From positions 20,418 to 84,417 of the forward strand of contig JAHDHI010000009.1 of NCBI GenBank assembly GCA_020631395.1: 64,000 bases of DNA. The letters are read 5' to 3'. The notes below the pieces were generated by a model. That model did not search any database. It was not told where the DNA came from and saw only the letters and a program-made list of their open reading frames with translations. Shown in pieces: positions 42,823-52,538 of the stretch. The stretch is from Bizionia sp. (lineage in GTDB: Bacteria; Bacteroidota; Bacteroidia; Flavobacteriales; Flavobacteriaceae). Every line of letters begins with the position of its first letter. The stretch's first letter is position 1. The position numbers and the translations under genes were made by a program.

Positions 42823-45243
42823 ATGAAGAAAAGAGTTATTTTTTTATGTATGCTATCGCTTTCCTTGTTTGGCTATGGGCAGTCAAAGACCTCGCTTGAA
42901 ACACTGATCTCTAAAATTAAAGGAGACGAAAACAGTTTTAATGCCACTTATCGAACGCCTTTGTCAATAGAGAAGGAGCATTTCAATCAGAATATTTCAG
43001 ATTATGACGTATACATAGTTGACGAAAACAATTTTAGGATTCAGTCTAAAAAAAACGAAGGGATTGTTTTTCAGTATGTCTATGTCAAAGGAAAGGGATC
43101 AGGCATAGCTGTGAACATCAATAGAGAATTTGGTTATAGATTGTCAAATTCAACTAAAAATGGAGAAGTGCTTTTTACCAAAACGATTAAAGACGATCTG
43201 ATTTTTACTTGTGGAACATCTCATGGTCACTCAAAGGAAGTTCAATCGGGACAAGTAAATAAAAAATTGGATTCCAGTGTCAACAGGAATATTGGAAATT
43301 CGAATACGGTTACAGACCCGTTGCTATTGGAAAGTAGACCAGGAGCAACGCATTTGATCTATCTGGATTACGATGGAGAGGATAGCTTGCCAGGGTGGGA
43401 AAATTATAATTATTCTACAACGGTTGTCGATGTACCAGATGATCTAAAGCGCGAGTTCTGGGAAGAAACAGCTGAAGATTTTTTGCCTTTCGATGTCAAT
43501 GTAACCAACAATAGGACGTTGTATGACAACCATAGTGATGAATTAACCAAGAGTTGGGTTGTAATTGCCGATTTTGGAAATCAAGCTTGGGCAGGTGTTG
43601 CTCAATTGGACAGTTATGGTACGGGAACACCTGTTTTGGTGGATTTACCTAATGTTTTCAATGAGAGCGATCCATTTCTATACTTGGCGGTTTCTCATGA
43701 ATTGGGGCATGCATTAGGCTTAAACCATGATGGAAGTCCAAGTAGTGGAGCCTATTATGCAGGACATGGCGAATATTCCCCAATAATGGGTAATGGTTCG
43801 TTTACCGTATCGCACTGGAGCAAAGGTGAGTATGCAGGGGCAACCAATATGGAGGACGATATTATGATAATAGGATCATGGCTTGGTAATGTACCTGATG
43901 ATTACACAAGCCCACAAACATTGGTAGTAGATGGAACTGTGGTGTTGGGAGAACAAAACTCAGGGGTTATTGGTGATGAGGATGATACCGATACCTTTGA
44001 AATCGATTTAACAACCGATGGGGAAATAATAATGACCATATCCTCTCCTCTCGATTGGCGAACCAACTTGGATGTTGTGGCTACTCTTACTAACGACAAT
44101 GGAGATGTAATAGAGACAAGCGCACCTGTCGGGGACAGGAGTGCCTATATAGATAAGTCTCTTGTAGCAGGAACCTATTACATTACCATAGATGGAGGAG
44201 GAGAATTGGGGCCAAATGAGGGTTTCACGGATTATAGTTCCTTTGGTTACTATGAGTTGTCAGGAAGAGTAGGATATCTGGCTCCAGAATCTATGTTTTC
44301 ATTTGTTGAGGGTAATCTTTGTAGTGGTGATGTCATTACTTTTACAAATCAGTCCGTTGGCACGAATTTGAGTTACGAATGGACTTTTGAAGGAGCAGAT
44401 ACGGCTTTTTCAACAGAAGAGAATCCAACGATCACCTATTCCAATCCTGGAATATTCAATGTTTTCCTCAAAACAACCAATTCACTGGGGGAAAATACCA
44501 CAGAAAGACAAATACACGTTGGTTCTTCAGGCTACAGAATAGAATTGGCCACGGAGAAACTGAATCCAGAATTGAAGGGAACCATTACGCTTACAGATGA
44601 AGTCATAGCATTCACCTATGAAGACCTGAGCAATTTGGATCAAGATGTCGCCTATTACGACATATGTTTGCTGTCGGAATGTTACACCATCCGGTTGGAC
44701 AAGGTCTATGTGGAAGAGACATGTGGCTACGAACTTTGGCAAAGTGATGGTGCTTATTGGGGAGGGGATCAAGTGTTTTACCAAGGAGGCATATACAAGG
44801 CAAAATGGTGGACTGACGATGTGCCTACGAACACAGCCACTTGGGATTTTATCGAAACATGTGAAATAACCGATGAAGGAAACCCAATACGTATTTTTGA
44901 CAATGGAGATGAAATTGTATTTGATACGAATCCGTTGAATGTTGGACATGACCTTTACATTGAAGATCAATTTTGTGGAAATACGTTGTCAACCTCGGAA
45001 TTCGTAGTTGCCAAAGATGTGGAATTCGATGTTTTCCCCAACCCTACATCGGGTATCGTGAACATTAAAGGTAAAGGCATCGATCAAATTACCGTGTACA
45101 ATGCCATAGGAAGTAGAGTGGAGGTTTATGAGGTGAAAGGTGATGAATTCAAGTTGGATGCTTCCAGCTATGTCAGAGGTATCTATTTCATTAGTATTTT
45201 GTCCAATAAAAGGCAGGTTGTCAAGAAGATATGTAAACAATAG
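42823..45243 (+). CDS. Paralogous secreted metalloprotease, same domain order
   Basis: An 806-residue tandem paralogue of the preceding gene, alignable by eye along its whole length. The signal peptide ends FGYGQS, and the zinc motif HELGHALGLNH starts at residue 292, the same position as in its neighbour. The PPC, PKD, CBM5/12-like (CGYELWQSDGAYWGGDQV) and type IX sorting modules follow in the same order. The most variable part is the N-terminal 160 residues, which may be the propeptide. The 97-base gap between them has no terminator, so both may be co-transcribed. A dispersed palindromic repeat follows its stop codon. Duplication suggests adaptation to different substrates or dose. Confidence 0.88.
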   Translation: MKKRVIFLCMLSLSLFGYGQSKTSLETLISKIKGDENSFNATYRTPLSIEKEHFNQNISDYDVYIVDENNFRIQSKKNEGIVFQYVYVKGKGSGIAVNINREFGYRLSNSTKNGEVLFTKTIKDDLIFTCGTSHGHSKEVQSGQVNKKLDSSVNRNIGNSNTVTDPLLLESRPGATHLIYLDYDGEDSLPGWENYNYSTTVVDVPDDLKREFWEETAEDFLPFDVNVTNNRTLYDNHSDELTKSWVVIADFGNQAWAGVAQLDSYGTGTPVLVDLPNVFNESDPFLYLAVSHELGHALGLNHDGSPSSGAYYAGHGEYSPIMGNGSFTVSHWSKGEYAGATNMEDDIMIIGSWLGNVPDDYTSPQTLVVDGTVVLGEQNSGVIGDEDDTDTFEIDLTTDGEIIMTISSPLDWRTNLDVVATLTNDNGDVIETSAPVGDRSAYIDKSLVAGTYYITIDGGGELGPNEGFTDYSSFGYYELSGRVGYLAPESMFSFVEGNLCSGDVITFTNQSVGTNLSYEWTFEGADTAFSTEENPTITYSNPGIFNVFLKTTNSLGENTTERQIHVGSSGYRIELATEKLNPELKGTITLTDEVIAFTYEDLSNLDQDVAYYDICLLSECYTIRLDKVYVEETCGYELWQSDGAYWGGDQVFYQGGIYKAKWWTDDVPTNTATWDFIETCEITDEGNPIRIFDNGDEIVFDTNPLNVGHDLYIEDQFCGNTLSTSEFVVAKDVEFDVFPNPTSGIVNIKGKGIDQITVYNAIGSRVEVYEVKGDEFKLDASSYVRGIYFISILSNKRQVVKKICKQ

Positions 45244-45271
45244 CTTGATGTGTGACAAAAATTATAAATTG

Positions 45272-45345
45272 TCAGGTCGAGCGCAGTCGAAAAGGTGTTT
45301 TACAATGAAAAGTAAAAAAGTAGGTCTCGACTGCGCTCGACCTGA
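45272..45345. repeat. Flavobacterial dispersed palindrome (REP-like), possible terminator
   Basis: Perfect 19-base inverted arms (45272-45290 and 45327-45345) with a 36-base loop; the arms carry gtcgagcgcagtcga, far richer in GC than the surroundings. I recognise this core as a repeated intergenic element in many flavobacterial genomes. It begins 28 bases behind the second metalloprotease gene. Confidence 0.8.
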
Positions 45346-45532
45346 TATCCATTATGCCATTGTCACTTTTGTCATATGCTAAGAAACAATGGTTGTAGCA
45401 TCAATCATTTTTTCTGTTTTAGAACATAGGAAAATAGAGGTCTCAATGCGTGAGTTTTCATCTCGATGTTGAGTTATGGGAAAGATATGCGATAGATTGT
45501 AGGTCTTACTTTTTAAAGGGCAATTTAATCTT

Positions 45533-46147
45533 CTATGTAGTTGGCTCCATATTGTCGTTGAGGCCATCGATATAACCAAGTACATCATCCTTTCCAATAT
45601 CTTTAGAAGAAGAGGTAATGAAATAGTTGGGCACCTCTTCCCAAGTTTCAAGAAGTATGGTTTTGTAATCGTCTACATGATTGTCAATAGCTTTGGGTTT
45701 TAACTTGTCAGCCTTGGTGAAGATGATGGAAAAGGGAATGCCTCCTTCGCCTAAATATTGCATGAACTCCAAGTCTATGGGTTGGGGCTTGTGCCTTATG
45801 TCTACCAGAACAAAAGCACAGACGAGTTGCTCTCTACGTTCAAAGTATTGAGTGATGAATTTTTGAAACACCTTCTTGGTAGTTTTGGAAACACGAGCGT
45901 AACCATAACCTGGCAAGTCGACGAGATACCATTCTTTGTTGATTATAAAATGGTTGATGAGTTGAGTCTTTCCTGGTCGACCAGACGTTTTTGCCAAACT
46001 TTTTCTACTGGTCAACATATTTATAAGTGAAGACTTTCCAACATTGCTTCTTCCAATGAAAGCATATTCAGGAATCATTCCTTTAGGACATTTTGCCACA
46101 TCGGAATTACTTATTACAAATTCAGCAGATTTAATTTTCATATTCAT
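45533..46147 (-). CDS. engB: Ribosome biogenesis GTP-binding protein EngB (YihA/YsxC)
   Basis: A 204-residue GTPase needed for assembly of the large ribosomal subunit. The P-loop is [14 protein letters not shown] (G1), followed by [12 protein letters not shown] (G2/G3 region), [15 protein letters not shown] and TKADKLKP (G4). The length and N-terminal [12 protein letters not shown] are typical for flavobacterial EngB. It is followed on the minus strand only by a gap with the palindromic repeat. The hydrolase gene upstream is 62 bases away and may be in the same transcript. Confidence 0.96.
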   Translation of the reverse strand: MNMKIKSAEFVISNSDVAKCPKGMIPEYAFIGRSNVGKSSLINMLTSRKSLAKTSGRPGKTQLINHFIINKEWYLVDLPGYGYARVSKTTKKVFQKFITQYFERREQLVCAFVLVDIRHKPQPIDLEFMQYLGEGGIPFSIIFTKADKLKPKAIDNHVDDYKTILLETWEEVPNYFITSSSKDIGKDDVLGYIDGLNDNMEPTT

Positions 46148-46209
46148 TTTCCGCGAAAGCGAAAACCTTGTTAATTGAACTTCATTTTTTCAAGTGAGCA
46201 AAAAGAATA

Positions 46210-46974
46210 CTAAAACTTCCGTGCTTTCAGCCAATCAAATAAAATTTGATTGAAAGTATCAGGATGCTCCATCATTGCAGCATGTCCACATTTGTCAATC
46301 CAAAATAAGTCGGAATCCGGTAGTAGGCTGTTAAACTCATCAGCTACTTCGGGAGGAGTAACTCCGTCGTTTTTCCCCCATATGATGCATACAGGTGTAT
46401 TCATGTTTGGCAGGTCTGTAGCCATGTTGTGTCTTATGGCACTTTTGGCAATTGCCAATGTCTTGATTAGTTTGTTTCTGTCATTTACCGTTTCATAGAC
46501 CTCGTCCACCACTTCCTTGGTTGCTACAGCTGGGTCGTAAAACACCTCTTGAGCCTTTTTCTTTATGACTTCGTAATCTCTTCTCTTGGTGTAGCCACCT
46601 CCCATTGCACTTTCATATAACCCAGAACTACCTGTAATAATCAAAGCCTTTACTTTGTTTGGGTGCAGTTTGGTGTGGTAGAGCCCAATGTGACCACCTA
46701 GTGAATTTCCAAGCAGGATGACCTTTTCATAACCTTTGAATTCGATGAATTCATTGAGGTATTTTGCAAACGCCTTTACATTGGTTTTTATGAGTGACAT
46801 GGTGTAGATGGGAAGCTCAGGAATAATAACCTTATATCCATTTTTGCTGAAATGAGAAGTAACACCATCAAAATTACTTAATCCCCCCATAAGTCCATGG
46901 AGTACTATGATAGGAGTGCCTTCACCAACTTCAATATAGTTGAACTTTCCTTCTTTTTTTAAAGTATGCGTCAT
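46210..46974 (-). CDS. Alpha/beta hydrolase
   Basis: A 254-residue serine hydrolase of the alpha/beta fold. The oxyanion region is VLHGLMGGLSNF, the nucleophile elbow GNSLGGHIGL, and the C-terminal part has CIIWGKNDGVTPPE (acid) and DKCGHAAMMEHP (His). No signal peptide is present. The flavobacterial gene is usually found next to engB and mraZ, but its substrate is unknown. It diverges from mraZ over a 299-base gap that carries the dcw promoter. Similar proteins are esterases or hydrolases of small carbonyl compounds. Confidence 0.92.
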   Translation of the reverse strand: MTHTLKKEGKFNYIEVGEGTPIIVLHGLMGGLSNFDGVTSHFSKNGYKVIIPELPIYTMSLIKTNVKAFAKYLNEFIEFKGYEKVILLGNSLGGHIGLYHTKLHPNKVKALIITGSSGLYESAMGGGYTKRRDYEVIKKKAQEVFYDPAVATKEVVDEVYETVNDRNKLIKTLAIAKSAIRHNMATDLPNMNTPVCIIWGKNDGVTPPEVADEFNSLLPDSDLFWIDKCGHAAMMEHPDTFNQILFDWLKARKF

Positions 46975-47196
46975 TAAGCGTTAGTCAATTCTGTTAAAGG
47001 CAAATATAGGTATTTCAATCAAATTAATTACATATTCCATGCATAGTTGAAAGATGGGTTTTGAAAACAAATGGGAATAGATGAATGATTAATATAATTG
47101 AGGGAGGTTTAAGTTGTTGAAAGTTAGCTTTTAAAGCGTTTTTAGGACTGCTGTTGCTAGGTGTGAAATCAATTTTTATTGAAAATTTATTAACAA

Positions 47197-47226
47197 TGTG
47201 GTAAAATGTGGTAAAATGTGGTAAAA
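47197..47226 (+). promoter_or_regulatory. Triple 10-base direct repeat, likely MraZ operator
   Basis: TGTGGTAAAA occurs three times head to tail without a gap. The spacing of 10 bases puts each copy on one face of the helix. E. coli MraZ binds TGGGN boxes repeated every 10 bases in front of its own gene, so this arrangement, 48 bases before mraZ, is a strong operator candidate. It overlaps the -33 region of the promoter box at 47234. Confidence 0.7.
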
Positions 47227-47233
47227 TTTTCAA

Positions 47234-47241
47234 TATATTTG
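47234..47241 (+). promoter_or_regulatory. dcw cluster promoter box
   Basis: TATATTTG fits the Bacteroidetes -7 consensus TAnnTTTG exactly. It stands 33 bases before the TTG start of mraZ and directly after the triple repeat, which covers the -33 position. Confidence 0.6.
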
Positions 47242-47273
47242 AATCTTAAAAAACTTACTCTAAGAGAATCGTT

Positions 47274-47744
47274 TTGAACTCATTAATAGGAACATACGAA
47301 TGCAAAGCAGATGCTAAAGGAAGGCTAATGCTTCCTGCTGCGTTGAAAAAGCAGTTGTCTCCTATTTTGCAAAATGGATTTGTATTGAAGCGAGCAGTTT
47401 TTCAATCGTGTTTGGAATTGTATCCAATGGCAGAGTGGGAAGTGTTGATGCAAAAGATGAATAAGCTTAATCGTTTCAAGAAAAAGAACAATGACTTTAT
47501 TCGTCGTTTTACGGCTGGAGTAAAAATAGTTGAGGTAGATGGAACAGGTAGGTTGTTGATACCTAGGGATTTGATGGTTTTTGCGGATATTTCTAAAAAT
47601 ATCGTAGTCTCTTCTGCGATTAACATAGTTGAAATATGGGATAAGGACAAATATGAACAAGCCATAGACGATGCGACTGTAGATTTTGCAGATTTAGCAG
47701 AAGATGTCATGGGACAAGACGATGACGAAGATGGAATATCATAA
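47274..47744 (+). CDS. mraZ: Transcriptional regulator MraZ
   Basis: A 156-residue DNA-binding protein with two SpoVT/AbrB-type half domains, residues about 5-50 (TYECKADAKGRLMLPAALK) and 78-120 (VKIVEVDGTGRLLIPRDL). It forms a ring that binds repeated boxes in front of its own gene and regulates the division and cell-wall cluster. The start is a TTG codon (MNSLIGTYE); there is no closer ATG that keeps the domain. The stop codon overlaps the beginning of rsmH, so the two are coupled. It opens the 13-gene dcw cluster that continues to ftsZ. Confidence 0.94.
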   Translation: MNSLIGTYECKADAKGRLMLPAALKKQLSPILQNGFVLKRAVFQSCLELYPMAEWEVLMQKMNKLNRFKKKNNDFIRRFTAGVKIVEVDGTGRLLIPRDLMVFADISKNIVVSSAINIVEIWDKDKYEQAIDDATVDFADLAEDVMGQDDDEDGIS

Positions 47745-48627
47745 CCCAGTATTGTTGAAGGAAACCGTAGACGGTTTGGACATAAAGGAAGATGGAGTAT
47801 ATGTAGACGTGACTTTTGGTGGAGGAGGACACAGTAGAGAAATATTGAGACGTCTTGGGAAAAAGGGGAAATTGTTTGCCTTTGACCAAGATGCAGATGC
47901 TCTAGGGAATACGATCGATGATGAGCGTTTTACGCTCATTCATGAAAATTTCAGATACATAAAACGGTTTTTGAGGTTTCATGGAACAAGAGAAGTAGAT
48001 GGTGTTTTGGCAGATTTTGGTGTGTCATCACATCAATTCGACGTTGCCGAACGTGGGTTTTCAACCCGTTTTGAAGCCGATTTGGACATGAGGATGAATC
48101 AAAACAATGAAATGTCGGCTTATCACGTTGTAAATGAATATGAGGAAGAACAAATAAAAAAAGTGTTGTTGCAATACGGAGAGTTGAGAGCTGCACCGGC
48201 AATGGCTCGCTTAATTGTTGCGAATAGAGAAAAGGGACCTATCAAAACAAGTGAACAATTAAAAAATACGTTAAAGAAGTTTTTACCTCCTAAGCACGAA
48301 AATAAGGTGTTGGCCCAAATATACCAGGCAATTCGCATAGAGGTGAACCAAGAGATTGAAGTTTTGAAGGAGTTTTTGCAACAAACGCCAGAATTGTTGA
48401 AGCCAAAAGGGCGCTTAAGCTTTATAAGCTATCATTCTTTGGAAGATAGATTGGTCAAGCGCTTCATAAGAAATGGCTTGTTCGAAGGAGAACCGGAAAG
48501 GGATGTGTTTGGAAATTTCGAAGTGCCCTTGAAAAAGGTTGGAGGTTTGATCGTGCCAAGCCAAGAGGAAGTAAAGCAAAACAATAGAGCAAGAAGTGCG
48601 AAGCTTCGCATAGCAGAGAAAGCTTAG
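47731..48627 (+). CDS. rsmH: 16S rRNA (cytosine1402-N4)-methyltransferase RsmH
   Basis: About 298 residues from the ATG at 47731 (start MEYHNPVLL, the usual flavobacterial start); in-frame ATGs at 47704 and 47722 are possible. The SAM site is YVDVTFGGGGHSREIL, and DGVLADFGVSSHQFD and FISYHSLEDRLVKRF complete the family signature. It methylates N4 of C1402 in the decoding centre of the small ribosomal subunit. It overlaps the 3' end of mraZ and is followed by ftsL after a 65-base gap. Gene order is typical of the dcw cluster. Confidence 0.95.
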   Translation: MEYHNPVLLKETVDGLDIKEDGVYVDVTFGGGGHSREILRRLGKKGKLFAFDQDADALGNTIDDERFTLIHENFRYIKRFLRFHGTREVDGVLADFGVSSHQFDVAERGFSTRFEADLDMRMNQNNEMSAYHVVNEYEEEQIKKVLLQYGELRAAPAMARLIVANREKGPIKTSEQLKNTLKKFLPPKHENKVLAQIYQAIRIEVNQEIEVLKEFLQQTPELLKPKGRLSFISYHSLEDRLVKRFIRNGLFEGEPERDVFGNFEVPLKKVGGLIVPSQEEVKQNNRARSAKLRIAEKA

Positions 48628-48692
48628 TGGTTTTTGTCAAGCAAGATTGAATTAATGGATAAATGAGGCCTTCATTTTCATGAGGAACAAAT

Positions 48693-49013
48693 ATGAAAAA
48701 AAACATTTATAGCATATTAAGAGGTAAATTCTTGGTAAGTGACGACTCCTTCAAGAATTGGAGGATGATTCTCTTTATCTCCATACTGGCTATAATAATG
48801 ATTGCAAGTTCGCATAGTGCAGACAAGAAGGTGCATGAGATAGCAAGGCTGGGAAATCAAGCAAAAGAATTGCGGTCAGCCTTTATAGATGGCAGAGGAA
48901 GACTCATGGAAATGAAAAAACAATCAGGAGTCACCAAGAAAATGAAAGAAAAGGGGTTGAGAACCTCAGAGGTGCCACCTCAAAAAATTAAAGTTAAACC
49001 ACAACAAAATTAA
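48693..49013 (+). CDS. ftsL: Cell division protein FtsL-like
   Basis: A 106-residue bitopic protein with a short cytoplasmic start, one membrane segment at about 25-42 (MILFISILAIIMIAS) and a helical, coiled-coil-prone extracytoplasmic part. Sequence in this family is poorly conserved, so the name rests on size, topology and position between rsmH and ftsI. It should bind FtsQ and FtsB-type partners in the divisome and help switch on septal synthesis. It ends 8 bases before the GTG start of ftsI. Confidence 0.85.
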   Translation: MKKNIYSILRGKFLVSDDSFKNWRMILFISILAIIMIASSHSADKKVHEIARLGNQAKELRSAFIDGRGRLMEMKKQSGVTKKMKEKGLRTSEVPPQKIKVKPQQN

Positions 49014-49021
49014 GTTCCATC

Positions 49022-51025
49022 GTGGCAAAAAACGAAACGAACATATTAAACCGATTGTATTTTGTAGCAGGATGTATGTTCATCTTCGGGCTTGCCGTGG
49101 TTTTCAAACTTCTGTCCATTCAGTTTGTGAATGGAGACAAGTACAGGGCGCTGGCTGGGGAGCGATCAGTAAAGAGAGTGACCATTCCCGCAAATAGAGG
49201 CAACGTGTATTCTGTAAATGGGAACTTGTTGGCTACCTCCGTTCCTAAATACGACATAAGGATAGATGCGATGACACCATCGACCAAAACATTCAATAAA
49301 TATTTGAAACCGTTGAGCGATTCCTTGGCGAAATTCTCAGGAAAATCATCAAACTACTATCAAAAAGCGATAAAAAAGGCAAGAGCAAACAAGAATAGGT
49401 ACTATTTGTTGGCACGAAACGTAGGGTATTCGGATTATTTGAGACTGCGTAGCTTCCCATTGTTGAGTCTGGGCGCTTTCAAAGGAGGGTTGATAGTGGA
49501 GCAAAATACCAAGCGAGAACACCCAATGGGAGGGATAGCACAAAGAACGATAGGCTATGAGCGGGTAGATGACAAAGGCAATGTTACAAGGCCAGGAATA
49601 GATGGTGCTTTTGGGATGAAATACCTGAGAGGTAAAAATGGACACCGTCTAAAGCAAAAAATAGGAAAGGGACAGTGGAAACCCATCAGGGATGCAAACG
49701 AAATTGAACCTCAAGATGGTTATGACGTATACACGACCATAGATGTGAACATTCAAGACATTGCACACCATGCATTGTTGGAGCAATTGGAATTCTATGA
49801 GGCAGAACACGGTTCAGTTGTCGTTATGGAAGTCAAGACTGGGGAAATTAGAGCGATTTCCAATCTAGGAAGGACGGCAAAAGGAAACTATTACGAAAAA
49901 CTCAACTATGCAGTAGGAGAATCGCATGAGCCAGGATCCACATTTAAATTGATGGCGATAATGGCTGCCTTGGAAGATAAGGTAATTGACACTTCAACCG
50001 TTGTGGATACTCAAAACGGATCCAAGCGATTCTACCGACGAACAATCACAGATACCCGAGGTCACGGAAAAATTTCGGCCGCAAGGGCATTTGAATTGTC
50101 TTCGAACATAGGATTGGCATCAATAGTCGATGATCATTATTCCAAGAACCCAATGAAGTTCATCAAGAGATTGGATTCTTGGGGGTTGAATAGTTTTTTG
50201 GAATTGCCAATAGTTGGGGAAGGGAAACCAAACATACCAAGACCAGGTGATGAGAACTGGAGCCGAAATGCATTGCCATCTATGGCATATGGTTACAATT
50301 TGAGTTTGACGCCATTGCAAACATTGACCTTTTACAATGCGGTTGCAAATGATGGCGAAATGGTAAAGCCTCGATTCATAAGAGAGGTCAAGGAGTTGGA
50401 CAATGAAATAGAAACTTTTGAGAAGGAAGTGATAAACCAACAAATTTGTTCCAAGGAAACAATTGAAGCGGCACAGGAAATGTTGAAGAATGTCGTTGTT
50501 CGTGGCACTGGTAGAAAGTTGTATACCAAATATTTTTCAATGGCAGGAAAGACAGGAACGGCTAGAACAGATTACAAGAACTATGAGGAGTGGAAGAAAG
50601 ATAGGAAGTACGTATCCTCGTTCGCAGGTTACTTTCCAGTGGAAAACCCCAAATATTCATGTATAGTGGTAATACACAAGCCAAGTATCAAAAAAGGGAT
50701 TTATGGAGCAGATGTGTCAGGCCCAGTATTCAAAAAAGTAGCTCAAAAAATATTTACGGATACACCAATCATAGATATAGTGGAATCATTGGAAGTCAAG
50801 AATGCAAAGGTGGATAAGGAGTATCATAACTATTATGAAGTAGCTAGAACCTATTTGACCATAATGCCGGATGTTATTGGTCTCCCGATAATGGATGCGG
50901 TGGCGTTATGTGAGAACATGGGGCTGAAGGTAAAGATGAAAGGAGTTGGAGCTGTTAAGTCACAATCCATTCCGAAAGGACAAAAAGTAAAGAAAAACCA
51001 AACCATTGTTTTAGAAGTATCGTGA
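49022..51025 (+). CDS. ftsI: Division transpeptidase FtsI (class B penicillin-binding protein)
   Basis: A 667-residue septal transpeptidase from a GTG start. The N-terminus has one membrane anchor (about 10-30). A dimerisation domain follows, and the transpeptidase domain shows Ser306 in EPGSTFKL (SxxK), SSN in ELSSNIG and KTG at 510-512. A C-terminal PASTA domain (MPDVIGLPIMDAVAL to the end) is present, as in many Bacteroidetes. It crosslinks peptidoglycan at the division site. It overlaps murE by four bases (GTGA), so translation is coupled. Confidence 0.95.
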   Translation: MAKNETNILNRLYFVAGCMFIFGLAVVFKLLSIQFVNGDKYRALAGERSVKRVTIPANRGNVYSVNGNLLATSVPKYDIRIDAMTPSTKTFNKYLKPLSDSLAKFSGKSSNYYQKAIKKARANKNRYYLLARNVGYSDYLRLRSFPLLSLGAFKGGLIVEQNTKREHPMGGIAQRTIGYERVDDKGNVTRPGIDGAFGMKYLRGKNGHRLKQKIGKGQWKPIRDANEIEPQDGYDVYTTIDVNIQDIAHHALLEQLEFYEAEHGSVVVMEVKTGEIRAISNLGRTAKGNYYEKLNYAVGESHEPGSTFKLMAIMAALEDKVIDTSTVVDTQNGSKRFYRRTITDTRGHGKISAARAFELSSNIGLASIVDDHYSKNPMKFIKRLDSWGLNSFLELPIVGEGKPNIPRPGDENWSRNALPSMAYGYNLSLTPLQTLTFYNAVANDGEMVKPRFIREVKELDNEIETFEKEVINQQICSKETIEAAQEMLKNVVVRGTGRKLYTKYFSMAGKTGTARTDYKNYEEWKKDRKYVSSFAGYFPVENPKYSCIVVIHKPSIKKGIYGADVSGPVFKKVAQKIFTDTPIIDIVESLEVKNAKVDKEYHNYYEVARTYLTIMPDVIGLPIMDAVALCENMGLKVKMKGVGAVKSQSIPKGQKVKKNQTIVLEVS

Positions 51026-52485
51026 ACTCTTTAAAGGACATATTGTACAAGGTAAACATAAATGCTGTAGTTGGTAGTACCGATTTGCGAGTAAACAACT
51101 TGCATTTCAATTCGAAGGAAATCAAGGACAATGATGTTTTCGTGGCAATAAAGGGAAGTGCAACAGATGGACATCGTTATGTGGATAATGCGATAGGGCA
51201 AGGAGCCTTAGTGATCGTTTGCGAGCAATTTCCAGAAACAATTGCAAAGGGAATCACCTATTTGGAAGTTCAGAATTCCAGTGTTGCGTTGGCTATCATG
51301 GCATCAAACTATTATGGCAATCCTTCTGAGAACTTGAAGCTTGTGGGGGTTACAGGCACCAATGGTAAAACTACCATAGCAACATTGTTGTACCAGCTGT
51401 TTAAAAAAGCAGGATATAAGGTTGGTTTGCTATCTACGGTAATTGTCAAAGTAGATGACAAGGCATACGAAGCGACCCACACAACGCCAGATTCCTTGAC
51501 GATAAATCGCTACCTGAAGGAAATGAACGATGAGGGAGTGGAGTTTTGCTTCATGGAGGTGAGTTCTCATGGAATCCATCAAAAAAGAACGGAAGGGCTA
51601 AGTTTTGAAGGTGGCATCTTTACCAATTTAACACACGATCACTTGGATTACCACGATACGTTTGCAGAGTATCGAGATGTCAAAAAAACATTTTTCGACA
51701 ATTTGAAGAAAGAGGCTTTTGCATTGGTGAATGTAGATGATAAAAATGGAATTGTGATGCTTCAAAACACCAAAGCCAGACAATACAAATATGCGTTGAA
51801 GAGTTTTGCCGATTACAAAGCGCAAATTCTTGAAAACCAATTTGGAGGACTGTTGTTAAAGCTAAACGATAGCGAAGTTTGGACTAAGTTGATAGGTAAT
51901 TTCAATGCTTACAACGTATTGGCAATATTTGCGACGGCAGAATTGTTGGGACTTGAAAAGCAAGAAGTTCTAAGGTTGATCAGTGCTTTGGAGAGTGTAA
52001 GCGGAAGGTTTCAATACCTAGTTTCCAAAGAGAAGATAACAGCGATCGTAGACTACGCACATACACCGGATGCCCTTAAGAACGTATTGGAAACCATAAA
52101 CAGCATCCGAACAAAGAATGAAGAGTTGATAACCGTCGTTGGTTGTGGAGGGGATAGAGATGCAACCAAGCGTCCAAAGATGGGGCATATCGCTTCAGCT
52201 CTGAGTACCAAAACCATTTTTACGAGCGACAATCCCAGAAGTGAAGTGGCCGAAGCCATAATTGAAGATATGGAAAAAGGAGTGGAGCCGCAAAATTTTA
52301 AAAAGATAGTGTCGATAACGGATAGAAAACAAGCCATTAAAACGGCATGTCAAATGGCAAATTCAGGAGATATCATCTTAATCGCCGGTAAGGGACATGA
52401 AACTTATCAGGAAATAAAAGGTAAGCGCTACGACTTTGATGATTATAAAATTGTCGAAACGCTTTTAAAACAATTGGAAAAGTAA
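51022..52485 (+). CDS. murE: UDP-MurNAc-tripeptide ligase MurE (meso-DAP adding)
   Basis: A 487-residue ATP-dependent ligase that adds the third amino acid of the peptidoglycan peptide. The ATP loop is GVTGTNGKTTIATLL, and the C-terminal motif DNPR (in TSDNPRSE) is the sign of a meso-diaminopimelate specific enzyme. The start is a GTG that overlaps the ftsI stop by four bases. Other family sites, such as HTTPDSLT and SSHGIHQKR, are in place. Followed by mraY after a 53-base gap. Confidence 0.96.
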   Translation: MNSLKDILYKVNINAVVGSTDLRVNNLHFNSKEIKDNDVFVAIKGSATDGHRYVDNAIGQGALVIVCEQFPETIAKGITYLEVQNSSVALAIMASNYYGNPSENLKLVGVTGTNGKTTIATLLYQLFKKAGYKVGLLSTVIVKVDDKAYEATHTTPDSLTINRYLKEMNDEGVEFCFMEVSSHGIHQKRTEGLSFEGGIFTNLTHDHLDYHDTFAEYRDVKKTFFDNLKKEAFALVNVDDKNGIVMLQNTKARQYKYALKSFADYKAQILENQFGGLLLKLNDSEVWTKLIGNFNAYNVLAIFATAELLGLEKQEVLRLISALESVSGRFQYLVSKEKITAIVDYAHTPDALKNVLETINSIRTKNEELITVVGCGGDRDATKRPKMGHIASALSTKTIFTSDNPRSEVAEAIIEDMEKGVEPQNFKKIVSITDRKQAIKTACQMANSGDIILIAGKGHETYQEIKGKRYDFDDYKIVETLLKQLEK

Positions 52486-52538
52486 AAACAATGATTCCCT
52501 CATCGTAGTAGAGGAGTTGAGTTGAAAAATAATAATAT

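Noticed and set aside
45379..45651. A 90-codon minus-strand frame at the end of engB
   Set aside because: It overlaps conserved engB codons in another frame and shows no domain.
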